The translations under genes and the position numbers were made by a program. From Salinicola endophyticus (lineage in GTDB: Bacteria; Pseudomonadota; Gammaproteobacteria; Pseudomonadales; Halomonadaceae): a stretch of 64,000 bases of DNA. Positions 27,299 through 38,170 of this stretch are shown here, in pieces. The stretch spans positions 149,735 through 213,734 of the forward strand of contig NZ_PZJO01000004.1 in the NCBI RefSeq assembly GCF_003206575.1, written 5' to 3'. Each line of letters begins with the position of its first letter. Positions within the stretch are counted from its first letter, which is position 1. The notes under the pieces are model-generated. The model saw only the letters and a program-made list of their open reading frames with translations. It did no database searches and was not told the origin of the DNA.

Positions 27299-28558
27299 TC
27301 ACCACAGTGCCATCTGCGCCGGCTGCGGCGCGGTCAGCTGCTGGCGCAGGCGGGCGCTGTCGCGCTGGCCGTCGGCGGGGCGGTAGTCTTGGGTCACCAC
27401 GAAGGGGCGCAGGATCTCTATCCGGCAGCGCAGCGCGATCAGATCCTGAAAGCGGATTCGCCGGTGGCGGCGCAGCTCGACCAGCCGCTGCACGCTCCTC
27501 AGGCCGATCCCCGGCACACGGGCGATCAGCGCCGGCTCGGCGCGGTTGAGATCGAGCGGGAAGGTGTCGCGATGGGTCAGCGCCCAGGCCAGCTTGGGGT
27601 CGATGTCGAGTGCCAGATTGCCCGGCTTGCCGAGCAGCTCCGCGGCGGCGAAGCCGTAGCCGCGGATCAGGAAGTCGGCCTGGTAGAGCCGATGCTCGCG
27701 CAGCAGCGGCGGGGCAGCCTGGGGCAGCCCGGCGGGGCGTTCGGGGATCGGGCTGAAGGCCGAGTAGTAGACGCGCTTGAGCCGGAAGCGCTGATAGAGC
27801 TGTTCGGCGGACTGCAGGATGGTGCGGTCATCGGTGGTATCGGCGCCGACGATCATCTGCGTGCTCTGGCCTCCCGGGGCGTAGCGTGGCGCCATGCGCT
27901 TGGGGTTGTCGCTGCGCGGCGGGTGCTTGGCCTCCTGCGTGGCCGCGTCGTTGGCGGCATCGATGCCCTGGCGGATCTGGCCCATCGCCGAGTGGATGGT
28001 GCCCAGCTGCTTCTCCGGCGCCAGGGTCTTGAGGCTCGTCAGCGTCGGCAGTTCGATATTGGCGCTGAGACGGTCGGCGTAGCGCCCGGCCTCCTCCAAT
28101 AGCCTGGGGTCGGCCTCGGGAATCGCCTTGAGATGGATATAGCCGCGGAACTGGTGGGTCTCGCGCAGCAGCCTGGCCACCTGGATCAGCTGCTCCATGG
28201 TGTAGTCGCTGGAGCGGATGATGCCCGAGCTCAGGAACAGCCCGCTGATGGTATTGCGGCGGTAGAACGAGAGCGTGAGCCGCACCACCTCTTCCGGCGT
28301 GAAGCGGGCGCGCGGGATATTGCTCGAACGGCGATTGATGCAGTACTGGCAGTCGTAGAGACAGAAGTTGGTCAGCAGCACCTTTAGTAGCGAGACGCAG
28401 CGGCCATCCGGAGTGAAGCTGTGACAGATGCCCATGCCGCTGGAGGCACCCAGCCCGGCCTTGCCGCGGGAGCTGCGATTGGGCGCGCCGCTGCTGGCGC
28501 AGGAGGCGTCGTACTTGGCGGCATCGGCCAGGATGGAGAGTTTGTCGATCAGCTCCAT
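27299..28558 (-). CDS. Putative DNA modification/repair radical SAM protein (TIGR03916)
   Basis: 419 residues from the ATG at 28558 (GAGGTG upstream). The frame stays open further, but that part overlaps recQ and is not conserved. Radical SAM cluster motif CLYDCQYC (Cys-x3-Cys-x2-Cys, about 82-89). C-terminal helix-hairpin-helix FPLDLNRAEPALIARVPGIGLRSVQRLVELR suggests DNA contact. Forms an operon with the TIGR03915 gene. A LexA-type box 88 bp upstream indicates DNA-damage control. Confidence 0.9.
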   Translation of the reverse strand: MELIDKLSILADAAKYDASCASSGAPNRSSRGKAGLGASSGMGICHSFTPDGRCVSLLKVLLTNFCLYDCQYCINRRSSNIPRARFTPEEVVRLTLSFYRRNTISGLFLSSGIIRSSDYTMEQLIQVARLLRETHQFRGYIHLKAIPEADPRLLEEAGRYADRLSANIELPTLTSLKTLAPEKQLGTIHSAMGQIRQGIDAANDAATQEAKHPPRSDNPKRMAPRYAPGGQSTQMIVGADTTDDRTILQSAEQLYQRFRLKRVYYSAFSPIPERPAGLPQAAPPLLREHRLYQADFLIRGYGFAAAELLGKPGNLALDIDPKLAWALTHRDTFPLDLNRAEPALIARVPGIGLRSVQRLVELRRHRRIRFQDLIALRCRIEILRPFVVTQDYRPADGQRDSARLRQQLTAPQPAQMALW

Positions 28559-28645
28559 GGCGCACCTCGAGCAGGGAGAGACGGCAGCTCCGGCCCCTGG
28601 CCGACCCTGGCAGGGCGGTCCGGGCCGAAAGCGCGTGGCTCGAGG

Positions 28646-28665
28646 TACTGTACTCAAAAACAGTG
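28646..28665 (-). promoter_or_regulatory. LexA (SOS) box
   Basis: TACTGTACTCAAAAACAGTG holds the CTG-N10-CAG core of gammaproteobacterial LexA sites, with the expected T and A flanks. It precedes the radical SAM/TIGR03915 operon and follows the recQ stop. A second half-site (CATACAGTA at 28672) is adjacent. Confidence 0.75.
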
Positions 28666-28703
28666 GTTTTGCATACAGTATTCGGGTGGGCGTCGACGCC
28701 CGA

Positions 28704-30707
<2,004 letters not shown>

Positions 30708-30856
30708 GTCGGACTCCCTGGGTTGGCCGGTGCAGCGCGGCCGGGCCCGGCGCTGCGGGGGCGCAGTATCGCATGCCCGGATGACGCTTGCAGGTCGCTG
30801 CCGAGTCGGCGGGGCGAACGGCCGGCGCGATGGAAAGCGCCGGCGCGCCCGCTGAG

Positions 30857-32611
30857 CTATCGAGTCGGGATATCGCGCCGTGGCCAGGGGGCGCTGGTGG
30901 CGTCGGCCGCGGTGGCCGGCTCATCCGGCGGTTCGGTCTGGTTCGGGGTCAGGGTCGCGTTGGCGTGGCGCGAGGAGCGGTAGCTGACGCCGTGACGCGC
31001 CCGCGGCGGCTCGTTGCCGGCATGCAGTGCGGTGACCCGTTCGATGATCGCGCGGTCGCCCAGGGTCATGCGGTCGAGCATGCGCAGATGCTGCAGCCAG
31101 TTGGGTACCAGGAACACCTCCTGCCACAGGTCGCGGTCGACGATATCGCGGTAGAGCGACCAGCGCTTGGCGCCGTTGCGCAGGCGCAGCTTGCGCAACG
31201 GCCGCACCGCACGGGCGAAGTCGCGTAGATGCTCGGCGTCGATACGGTACTCGATGGTGACCATGACCGAGCCGCGGGCCGGGTCGAACTCGAAGTCCGG
31301 GCGCTCGGTGTGCACCTCCGGCGCCTCGATCAGGCCGCTGGCGTCGAGGTCCGGCAGCCGCGAAGGCAGGAACAGCAGCGCCGAGAGCAGCAGCAGTGCG
31401 CCGGCCAGCAGCAGTGCCATATGCACCCCGACTCCCTCGGTCAGCTGGCCCCACAGCAGCGAGCCCAGGGTCAGCCCGGCGTAGAGCGCGGTCTGGTAGA
31501 GCGCCAGCGCGCGCGCCTTGACCCAGTCCGGCACCAGCACCTGCACCGCCGAGTTGTAGGAAGCGACCGCAGCGATCCAGCAGCCCCCGCCGATCACCAG
31601 CGCCGGGAACAGCAGCCACAGCCTGTCGACCCCGCCGAGCATCAGCATCACGCCGCCCAGCAGCATGGCGGCGACGCTGATCAGGCGACTGCTGCCGAAC
31701 CGCTGACGCGCCCGGTTGACCAGGGTGCTGCCGGCGATCGCGCCGATCCCCAGCCCGCCCAGCATGTAGCCGTAGAGCGAGGCGCTGCCACTGGGGTGCT
31801 GATGCGCCAGCAGCGGCAGCAGCGCCCAGATGGCGCTGGCTGAGATGCCGAAGATGAAGGCACGCAGCATCACCAGCCGGGTGACGCTGGAGTACTGCAC
31901 GAAGTGCATGGCCGCCTTGACCCCCTCCCACAGCCGCTCCGGCGGCAGCGACTTGGGCAGCACCGCGCGTTTCCAGCGCCACAGCGCGGCGAGCAGGCCG
32001 CAGAAGCAGAGCACGTTGAGCAGGAAGATCCACGCCGGCCCCACCGCTGCCAGCAGCAGACCGCCGATGGCCGGGCCGATGGCACGGGCGGCGTTGTAGT
32101 TGACGCTGTTGAGCAGTACCGCGCTGGAGACCAGATTGCGCGGCACCTGCTCGTTGACCGCCGCCTGCCACGCCGGGGTGGTGATCGCCGCACCGATCGA
32201 CACGCACAGGATCGAGGCGAGCAGCAGGGTCGGCGAGAGCAGGCCGAGAAAGGCGATCAGGGTGATGAAGGCGCCGCCCAGCAGCTCGATGGTCAACCCG
32301 AACAGCATCACCTTGCGGCGGTCGTAGTTGTCCGCGATCACCCCGGTGACGATCGACATCAGCACCAGCGGCAGCGCCGCTGCCACCTGGATCATCGCCA
32401 CCAGCAGCGCGCCGCCGGCGCTGGAGGTGACCACCCAGGCCGCCGCCACCGACTGCGCCCACACCCCCAGGTTGGCGAACAGGTTGGCGATCCAGATCAT
32501 GCGGAAGGCGGGGACGCCGAGCGGCGCGAAGGTGCTCACGTCCGCCGGGCGCGGCGGCGTCTGATCGGGTTCGAGGGTCAGATCGCTTTGACGGGAAACG
32601 GGTTGCAGCAT
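30857..32611 (-). CDS. MFS_3 transporter with C-terminal ABM-like domain
   Basis: 584 residues. N-terminal 420 or so form a 12-helix major facilitator of the MFS_3/enterobactin-exporter group (FRMIWIANLFANLGVWAQSVAAAWVV; NYDRRKVML). The C-terminal part (about 440-560: SVMVTIEYRIDAEHLRDFARAVRPLRKLR, GAKRWSLYRDI, LRMLDRMTLGDRAI) resembles the antibiotic-biosynthesis-monooxygenase-like domain found fused to some of these carriers (PF05977 type). Cargo unknown. Start at 32611 gives the conserved N-terminus. Confidence 0.82.
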   Translation of the reverse strand: MLQPVSRQSDLTLEPDQTPPRPADVSTFAPLGVPAFRMIWIANLFANLGVWAQSVAAAWVVTSSAGGALLVAMIQVAAALPLVLMSIVTGVIADNYDRRKVMLFGLTIELLGGAFITLIAFLGLLSPTLLLASILCVSIGAAITTPAWQAAVNEQVPRNLVSSAVLLNSVNYNAARAIGPAIGGLLLAAVGPAWIFLLNVLCFCGLLAALWRWKRAVLPKSLPPERLWEGVKAAMHFVQYSSVTRLVMLRAFIFGISASAIWALLPLLAHQHPSGSASLYGYMLGGLGIGAIAGSTLVNRARQRFGSSRLISVAAMLLGGVMLMLGGVDRLWLLFPALVIGGGCWIAAVASYNSAVQVLVPDWVKARALALYQTALYAGLTLGSLLWGQLTEGVGVHMALLLAGALLLLSALLFLPSRLPDLDASGLIEAPEVHTERPDFEFDPARGSVMVTIEYRIDAEHLRDFARAVRPLRKLRLRNGAKRWSLYRDIVDRDLWQEVFLVPNWLQHLRMLDRMTLGDRAIIERVTALHAGNEPPRARHGVSYRSSRHANATLTPNQTEPPDEPATAADATSAPWPRRDIPTR

Positions 32612-32811
32612 GGCGGGCTCGCTGTCGGCAGGCGAATCGGAAAGCCAGGGTTCAGTGGCTAAACATTAGCATCCTGTGTAGCTCCCCCCGCGTCCAGCGC
32701 GATCTTCGCCTGCGTGCGTCAATGACGGGAGGCGCTGTCGCATCGGGCGTCGATGATAAGGTGTGGGCTGACACGGCAGATCTCGGCGTCCGTCAGGGAG
32801 TTCTCTCGACC

Positions 32812-33993
<1,182 letters not shown>

Positions 33994-34033
33994 GGCCCAG
34001 GGCCTGGCGGTGCGCCTGGCCGGAGGCGACGGA

Positions 34034-35359
34034 TCAGATCGCCTGCGCCCAGCGCTGCTCGACCACGTCGCTATGGGCCGCCAGCGGATGCCAGGCCACA
34101 GGGCCGTCGCTGTCGGCGAGGTCGAACACTTCCCGCCCGGCGACATGGTTGAGGATGGTCGCCGAGCGCCACGCCATCAGCGACAGCTGCGGCTCGGCGA
34201 TGCCGTGGCTGTGGCGCCCGGCGTTGACCGCATAGAGCCGGTGGGCGGCGGGGCCATCCCAGGCCACCTCGAAGTGGGGGCCGAGTACCAGCTCGCCATG
34301 GGCATCACGTGGCAGACGCTCGGCCAGCGGCGCCAGGCACGCCGGTAGCTGCGAGGAGAAGCCGGTGGCGAAGATCACCACATCGGCGTCGAAGCGCTCG
34401 CGCTCGCCGCCCAGGCCGTGCTCGGTGGTCAGGCTCAGCCCGGTGCCCTGGCGCTTCAGCGCCACCGCGCTGCGGTGCGGCAGCAGGCGCGCCCAGCGCG
34501 GCTCGCCGAGCACGTCGAAGCGGTGATAGAGCTCGCGGTAGAGGGTCTGCAGGGCGGCGGGCGTGATGCCATCGCTGGCCAGCTTCTGGGCCGCCACCTC
34601 GCGCTCGCGCACCGCCCGCGACAGGCCGTGGAAGGCGCTGGTGTAGCCGGGGGTGAAGTACTCGTTGGTGAACGCGGTCTCGTCGAGCGGCTCGAAGTTG
34701 CGCCGCCGCGAGATCCAGTCGAGCGAGCGCGGCTGGCCCCAGTGTCCACGCAGGGCATTCAGGAACACATCGGCGCCGCTCTGGCCGCCGCCCACCACCA
34801 CCACGCGCAGGCCGGAGAAGTCGCGCCGGGCATGGGCGATCTCGGCCGCGTGCAGGCAGTGTGGGCCGCGCAGTGCGGTGGCGAACTCAGGCATCCACGG
34901 CGCCTTGCCGGTGCCCAGGCAGAGGTGGCGGGCGCGGTAGTCGCCGCTGTCGGTGCGCAGGCGGAAGCCGTGGGCGTCGAGCTCGATCTCGCGCACCCCC
35001 TGGCCCAGTGCCACGCTCTCCAGGCGCTCGCCGACCCAGCGCAGGTAGTCGGAGAACTCGGCGCGGCTGACGCTGCCCAGCTCGGCATTGAGGAAGCGAT
35101 AGAAGCGCCGGTGGCTGACCAGATAGTTGAGGAAGGAGTGGCGGCTGTCCGGCGCTACCGCAGTGACCAGATCCTTGAGGAAGCCGGTCTGCAGATGGGT
35201 ATCGGGCAGCATCAGGCCGGGGTGCCAGGAGAGCGCCTGGCGCCGCTCGAAGAAGCGGGTGGCGAGTTGCGGCAGGCGCGAGTCCGCCAGCGCGGCGATG
35301 CTCAGGTTGAATGGACCAGCGCCCACGCCGGCCAGATCGAGAGTAGAGCGTTCAGACAT
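34034..35359 (-). CDS. iucD: L-lysine N6-monooxygenase of aerobactin synthesis
   Basis: 441 residues from the ATG at 35359, with GGAGGTG 5 bp upstream. FAD site GVGAGPFNLSIAAL (about 10-23), NADPH site VVVGGGQSGADVFLNALRG, and the terminal substrate motif IFATGFSSQLP mark SidA/IucD/PvdA enzymes. Hydroxylates lysine to N6-hydroxylysine, the first step of aerobactin assembly. Last gene of the iucABCD operon; overlaps iucC by 8 bp. Confidence 0.95.
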   Translation of the reverse strand: MSERSTLDLAGVGAGPFNLSIAALADSRLPQLATRFFERRQALSWHPGLMLPDTHLQTGFLKDLVTAVAPDSRHSFLNYLVSHRRFYRFLNAELGSVSRAEFSDYLRWVGERLESVALGQGVREIELDAHGFRLRTDSGDYRARHLCLGTGKAPWMPEFATALRGPHCLHAAEIAHARRDFSGLRVVVVGGGQSGADVFLNALRGHWGQPRSLDWISRRRNFEPLDETAFTNEYFTPGYTSAFHGLSRAVREREVAAQKLASDGITPAALQTLYRELYHRFDVLGEPRWARLLPHRSAVALKRQGTGLSLTTEHGLGGERERFDADVVIFATGFSSQLPACLAPLAERLPRDAHGELVLGPHFEVAWDGPAAHRLYAVNAGRHSHGIAEPQLSLMAWRSATILNHVAGREVFDLADSDGPVAWHPLAAHSDVVEQRWAQAI

Positions 35360-37184
35360 CGGACACCTCCGGTGATGTGATGACCTCGGCGCGTGACGCG
35401 GCTTGGCGCACGCCGTGCAGAGGGTTGGCCACATGCAGATCCATCTCCGCCAGCATGCGCTCGCTGGCATTGTCGGTGGCGTGCAGGAACTTGGCACGAT
35501 TGAGCGTCAGGCGCAGGATGCGCGGCGCGAACAGATCGAAGCGGGCGAAACGCTCGGCCAGCGCCGGGTGGCGTTCCCGGTAGGCGGCGAGGACGTCGCC
35601 GCAGAGCTGGTAGAAGCGCGTCTCATCCACCCCGCAGGCGGCGGCCAGCGGCGCGATGAAGCGCAGCGTGGTGACGAAGTGGCCGGTCTGCAGATCGTGG
35701 ATCAGCTTCTCCGGCGGCAGCCGCACGGTGACCGCGGTGAGGTTCTCCGGCAGGTCGCTGGCCTCGGGGAAGTCCTCGTCGACCAGGCGCAGATCGCCCT
35801 GGAAATCCTTGAGCGCCAGGCGCTGGGGCCAGCCGTCACGCAGGATCAGGGTGAGATTCTGGCCGTGGGCGATCAGCGAGACGCCGTAGCGGCACATCAG
35901 GTGCCACATCGGCACCACGGTGACCTCGAACAGCCGTGTGAGCCAGCGCTCCGCGGCGGCCGGCGACTCGACCCCGGCCGCGGCCAGATAGGCGGCGAGC
36001 CAGGGCCGGCCCTGCTCGTCGCACTGCATCAGTTCGGCCATCAGCAGCGCCTGCTCGCTCGCCCCCAGGCGCGGCGCCAGTGCCTCGCGCCAGATCACCC
36101 CGAACAGCTCGGCGTAGCGGTAGGGGGCCTGGGCCAGGCGTGCGTACTGGGCGTGGGGCAGCACCGCGCCAGCGGGTTCGGCGAGGATCTCCAGCCCCGC
36201 GCGGGCGAACTCCGGGTCCTCCTCGGCGCGGCGCTTGAGCCACGCCGAGGCCGCCGGGCCGGCGAGCAGATAGCGCCCGGGAATGCCGCGATAGCAGGAG
36301 GTGTTCATGATCGTCAGCGGCAGCTTGATGTCGTGGCTGGCGCGCCGGCTGACGTTGGTCAGGGTGCGCAGCGACTGCTGCGGCGCGTAGCGGTCGCCGA
36401 ACTCGCCCAGATAGTGCAGCCGGCCGTGGGCGATGTCGCCGGCGTGCAGCGGCGCCAGCCAGCGCTGCCACTGCCACGGGTGCACCGGCATCAGACGGTA
36501 GTCGGCGGGGGCGTCGACGCGCTCGGCCAGCGCCTGGTGCAGCCGCCCCAGCTCGATCTCGCAGAGCGCCGAGCGCAACAGTTCCGGGGTGTCGATGGCG
36601 CTGCCGCCGCACTCCAGCGCCTGGGCGGCGACCGCCACCCAGCCCAGCTGGAAGCTCTGGCCATGCTCCGGGGCGTAGCGCGCCAGCGCCTCCAGCCCCC
36701 AGCCGCGGCGCCCCTTGTTGAACAGGAACTTGGGATGGCCGTCGAGCAGCCGCTGGCGCTGCGGCTCGGGCAGCCGAATGGCGGCATCGGCGCTGAGACC
36801 GCGGCGCGCCTCGCGCAGCTGGCAGTCGGCGCGCAGGGTGGCGAACAGATCCTCCAGGTGCTCGGCGACCTGGCTATCCTGCATGCCCAACGGCGTGGCC
36901 AGCGCGAGCAGGAAGTCGGCCGCCTCCAGGCTCGCCCCGGGGGGCGGGCTCAGGCTCTCGGGGTCGACCTGAGGCTGGCCCCAGAGATTGGTTCGCGCGC
37001 TGAAGTGCCAGCTGCCGTGCTCGTCGAGGGCGAGGCGGTAGCCGCTGGCATCGTCGCCCTGCGGCTCGAGAATGCGCTCGTAGCTCAGCTCGCCGATCAT
37101 CTTGGCGATCAGCGCACGGTTGGCCGCGCCCCAGTGGGGTGCCAGGCAGGTATCCAGCGCGGCCATCCCCGGCGTTGTGTGCAT
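35352..37184 (-). CDS. iucC: Aerobactin synthase-type NIS synthetase
   Basis: 610 residues from the ATG at 37184, which has GGGGAGAGAGG 7 bp upstream; an ATG at 37202 overlapping the iucB stop is the alternative. IucA/IucC domain: GHPKFLFNKGRRGWG, MPVHPWQWQ, TLTNVSRRASHDIKLPLTIM (nucleotide-binding block), then the FhuF-like C-terminus (YGVSLIAHGQNLTLILRDGWP; KDFQGDLRLVDEDFPE). ATP-dependent condensation of acetyl-hydroxylysine with citrate. Position between iucB and iucD supports IucC. Confidence 0.93.
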   Translation of the reverse strand: MHTTPGMAALDTCLAPHWGAANRALIAKMIGELSYERILEPQGDDASGYRLALDEHGSWHFSARTNLWGQPQVDPESLSPPPGASLEAADFLLALATPLGMQDSQVAEHLEDLFATLRADCQLREARRGLSADAAIRLPEPQRQRLLDGHPKFLFNKGRRGWGLEALARYAPEHGQSFQLGWVAVAAQALECGGSAIDTPELLRSALCEIELGRLHQALAERVDAPADYRLMPVHPWQWQRWLAPLHAGDIAHGRLHYLGEFGDRYAPQQSLRTLTNVSRRASHDIKLPLTIMNTSCYRGIPGRYLLAGPAASAWLKRRAEEDPEFARAGLEILAEPAGAVLPHAQYARLAQAPYRYAELFGVIWREALAPRLGASEQALLMAELMQCDEQGRPWLAAYLAAAGVESPAAAERWLTRLFEVTVVPMWHLMCRYGVSLIAHGQNLTLILRDGWPQRLALKDFQGDLRLVDEDFPEASDLPENLTAVTVRLPPEKLIHDLQTGHFVTTLRFIAPLAAACGVDETRFYQLCGDVLAAYRERHPALAERFARFDLFAPRILRLTLNRAKFLHATDNASERMLAEMDLHVANPLHGVRQAASRAEVITSPEVSDV

Positions 37185-37201
37185 CGCAGCCTCTCTCCCC
37201 A

Positions 37202-38170
37202 TCACAGAATCTCCCCGAAGAAGCGCTCGCGCTGGCCCATCACCAGGCTCGAGCGTTTGTGCGGGAAGTCGAAGTCGCGCAGACGCTCGAGCCCGAGGCG
37301 CCCCAGGTGGCGGAAGAGCCGGCGATTGTCGTGGCGCGGTTCCAGCACCAGCCGGGTGGTGCGCGGCTCGGAGAGGTAGGCGTAGTGGCTGAGCCCACCG
37401 AGCCAGGCATCGACGAACTGCGGCCCGCGCACGTCCTCCTCACCCACCAGCAGATGAATGCCGCGATCGAAGGGCGCCCAGGGGTAGTAGGGGGCGAGGC
37501 GATCCTCGGCGGCCCAGTAGAGCTCGAAGTAGCCGAACGCACGGCCATCGAACTCGCCGATCAGCGGCAGCGTGTGCGGATCGGCCAGGCGCTGATCGAT
37601 GAACTCGGCCAGCTCCGCCTCGGGCCACGCCTGCTCCCAGAACTCGGCCACCCGCGGCAGGTGCATCCAGCGCACGAAGCGTTCGAGGTCGCGCTCGCGC
37701 TCGATCACCCGCAGGCCGAAGGTCTGGCCCAACTGCGGCATGTCTCGCCGGTAGACGTCGCCGCTCGGTTTGGTCGGGCGCCGGGGATGGCCCAGCTCGG
37801 CCTCGAAGGGCGTCTCCGCCGGGGTGGTCGGGGCGTGGCCCAGCCAGTGCCAAGGCTGCTGATAGAAGACCGGGCGCAGCACCCGGGGGCCGCCCAGGGT
37901 GGCGATGAGCGTCGGCCAGTCCGGGTGGCCCTGCCAGTCCGCGTCTTCGAGCACCAGTAGCGCCAGCGTCGGGTGACGGGCGAAGGCGGCGTCGAGGGTG
38001 GCGATCAGTGCCCCTGGTGCGCTGTTGTCGCCGCCGCGATTCAGGCGCGCGGCGCGGTCGGCGAGAAACGTGAGCGAGGGGGCGCCAGCGCTCGTCCGTT
38101 CAGGGCTCGTCTCGGCATTATCCGTATGGCCGAGCGGGGTATCGAGGGTGCCTTCCAGGGTGGCGTTCAT
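37202..38170 (-). CDS. iucB: N6-hydroxylysine O-acetyltransferase
   Basis: 322 residues from the ATG at 38170, which overlaps the iucA stop as ATGA. The GNAT-type C-terminal half (about 140-315) is the IucB/RhbD type: RRDMPQLGQTFGLRVIERERDLERFVRWMH, FGYFELYWAAEDRL, YPWAPFDRGIHLLVGEEDVRG and RHDNRRLFRHLGRLGLERLRDFDFPHKRS. Acetylates N6-hydroxylysine from acetyl-CoA to form the hydroxamate iron ligand. The N-terminal 60 residues are a variable linker. Confidence 0.93.
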   Translation of the reverse strand: MNATLEGTLDTPLGHTDNAETSPERTSAGAPSLTFLADRAARLNRGGDNSAPGALIATLDAAFARHPTLALLVLEDADWQGHPDWPTLIATLGGPRVLRPVFYQQPWHWLGHAPTTPAETPFEAELGHPRRPTKPSGDVYRRDMPQLGQTFGLRVIERERDLERFVRWMHLPRVAEFWEQAWPEAELAEFIDQRLADPHTLPLIGEFDGRAFGYFELYWAAEDRLAPYYPWAPFDRGIHLLVGEEDVRGPQFVDAWLGGLSHYAYLSEPRTTRLVLEPRHDNRRLFRHLGRLGLERLRDFDFPHKRSSLVMGQRERFFGEIL

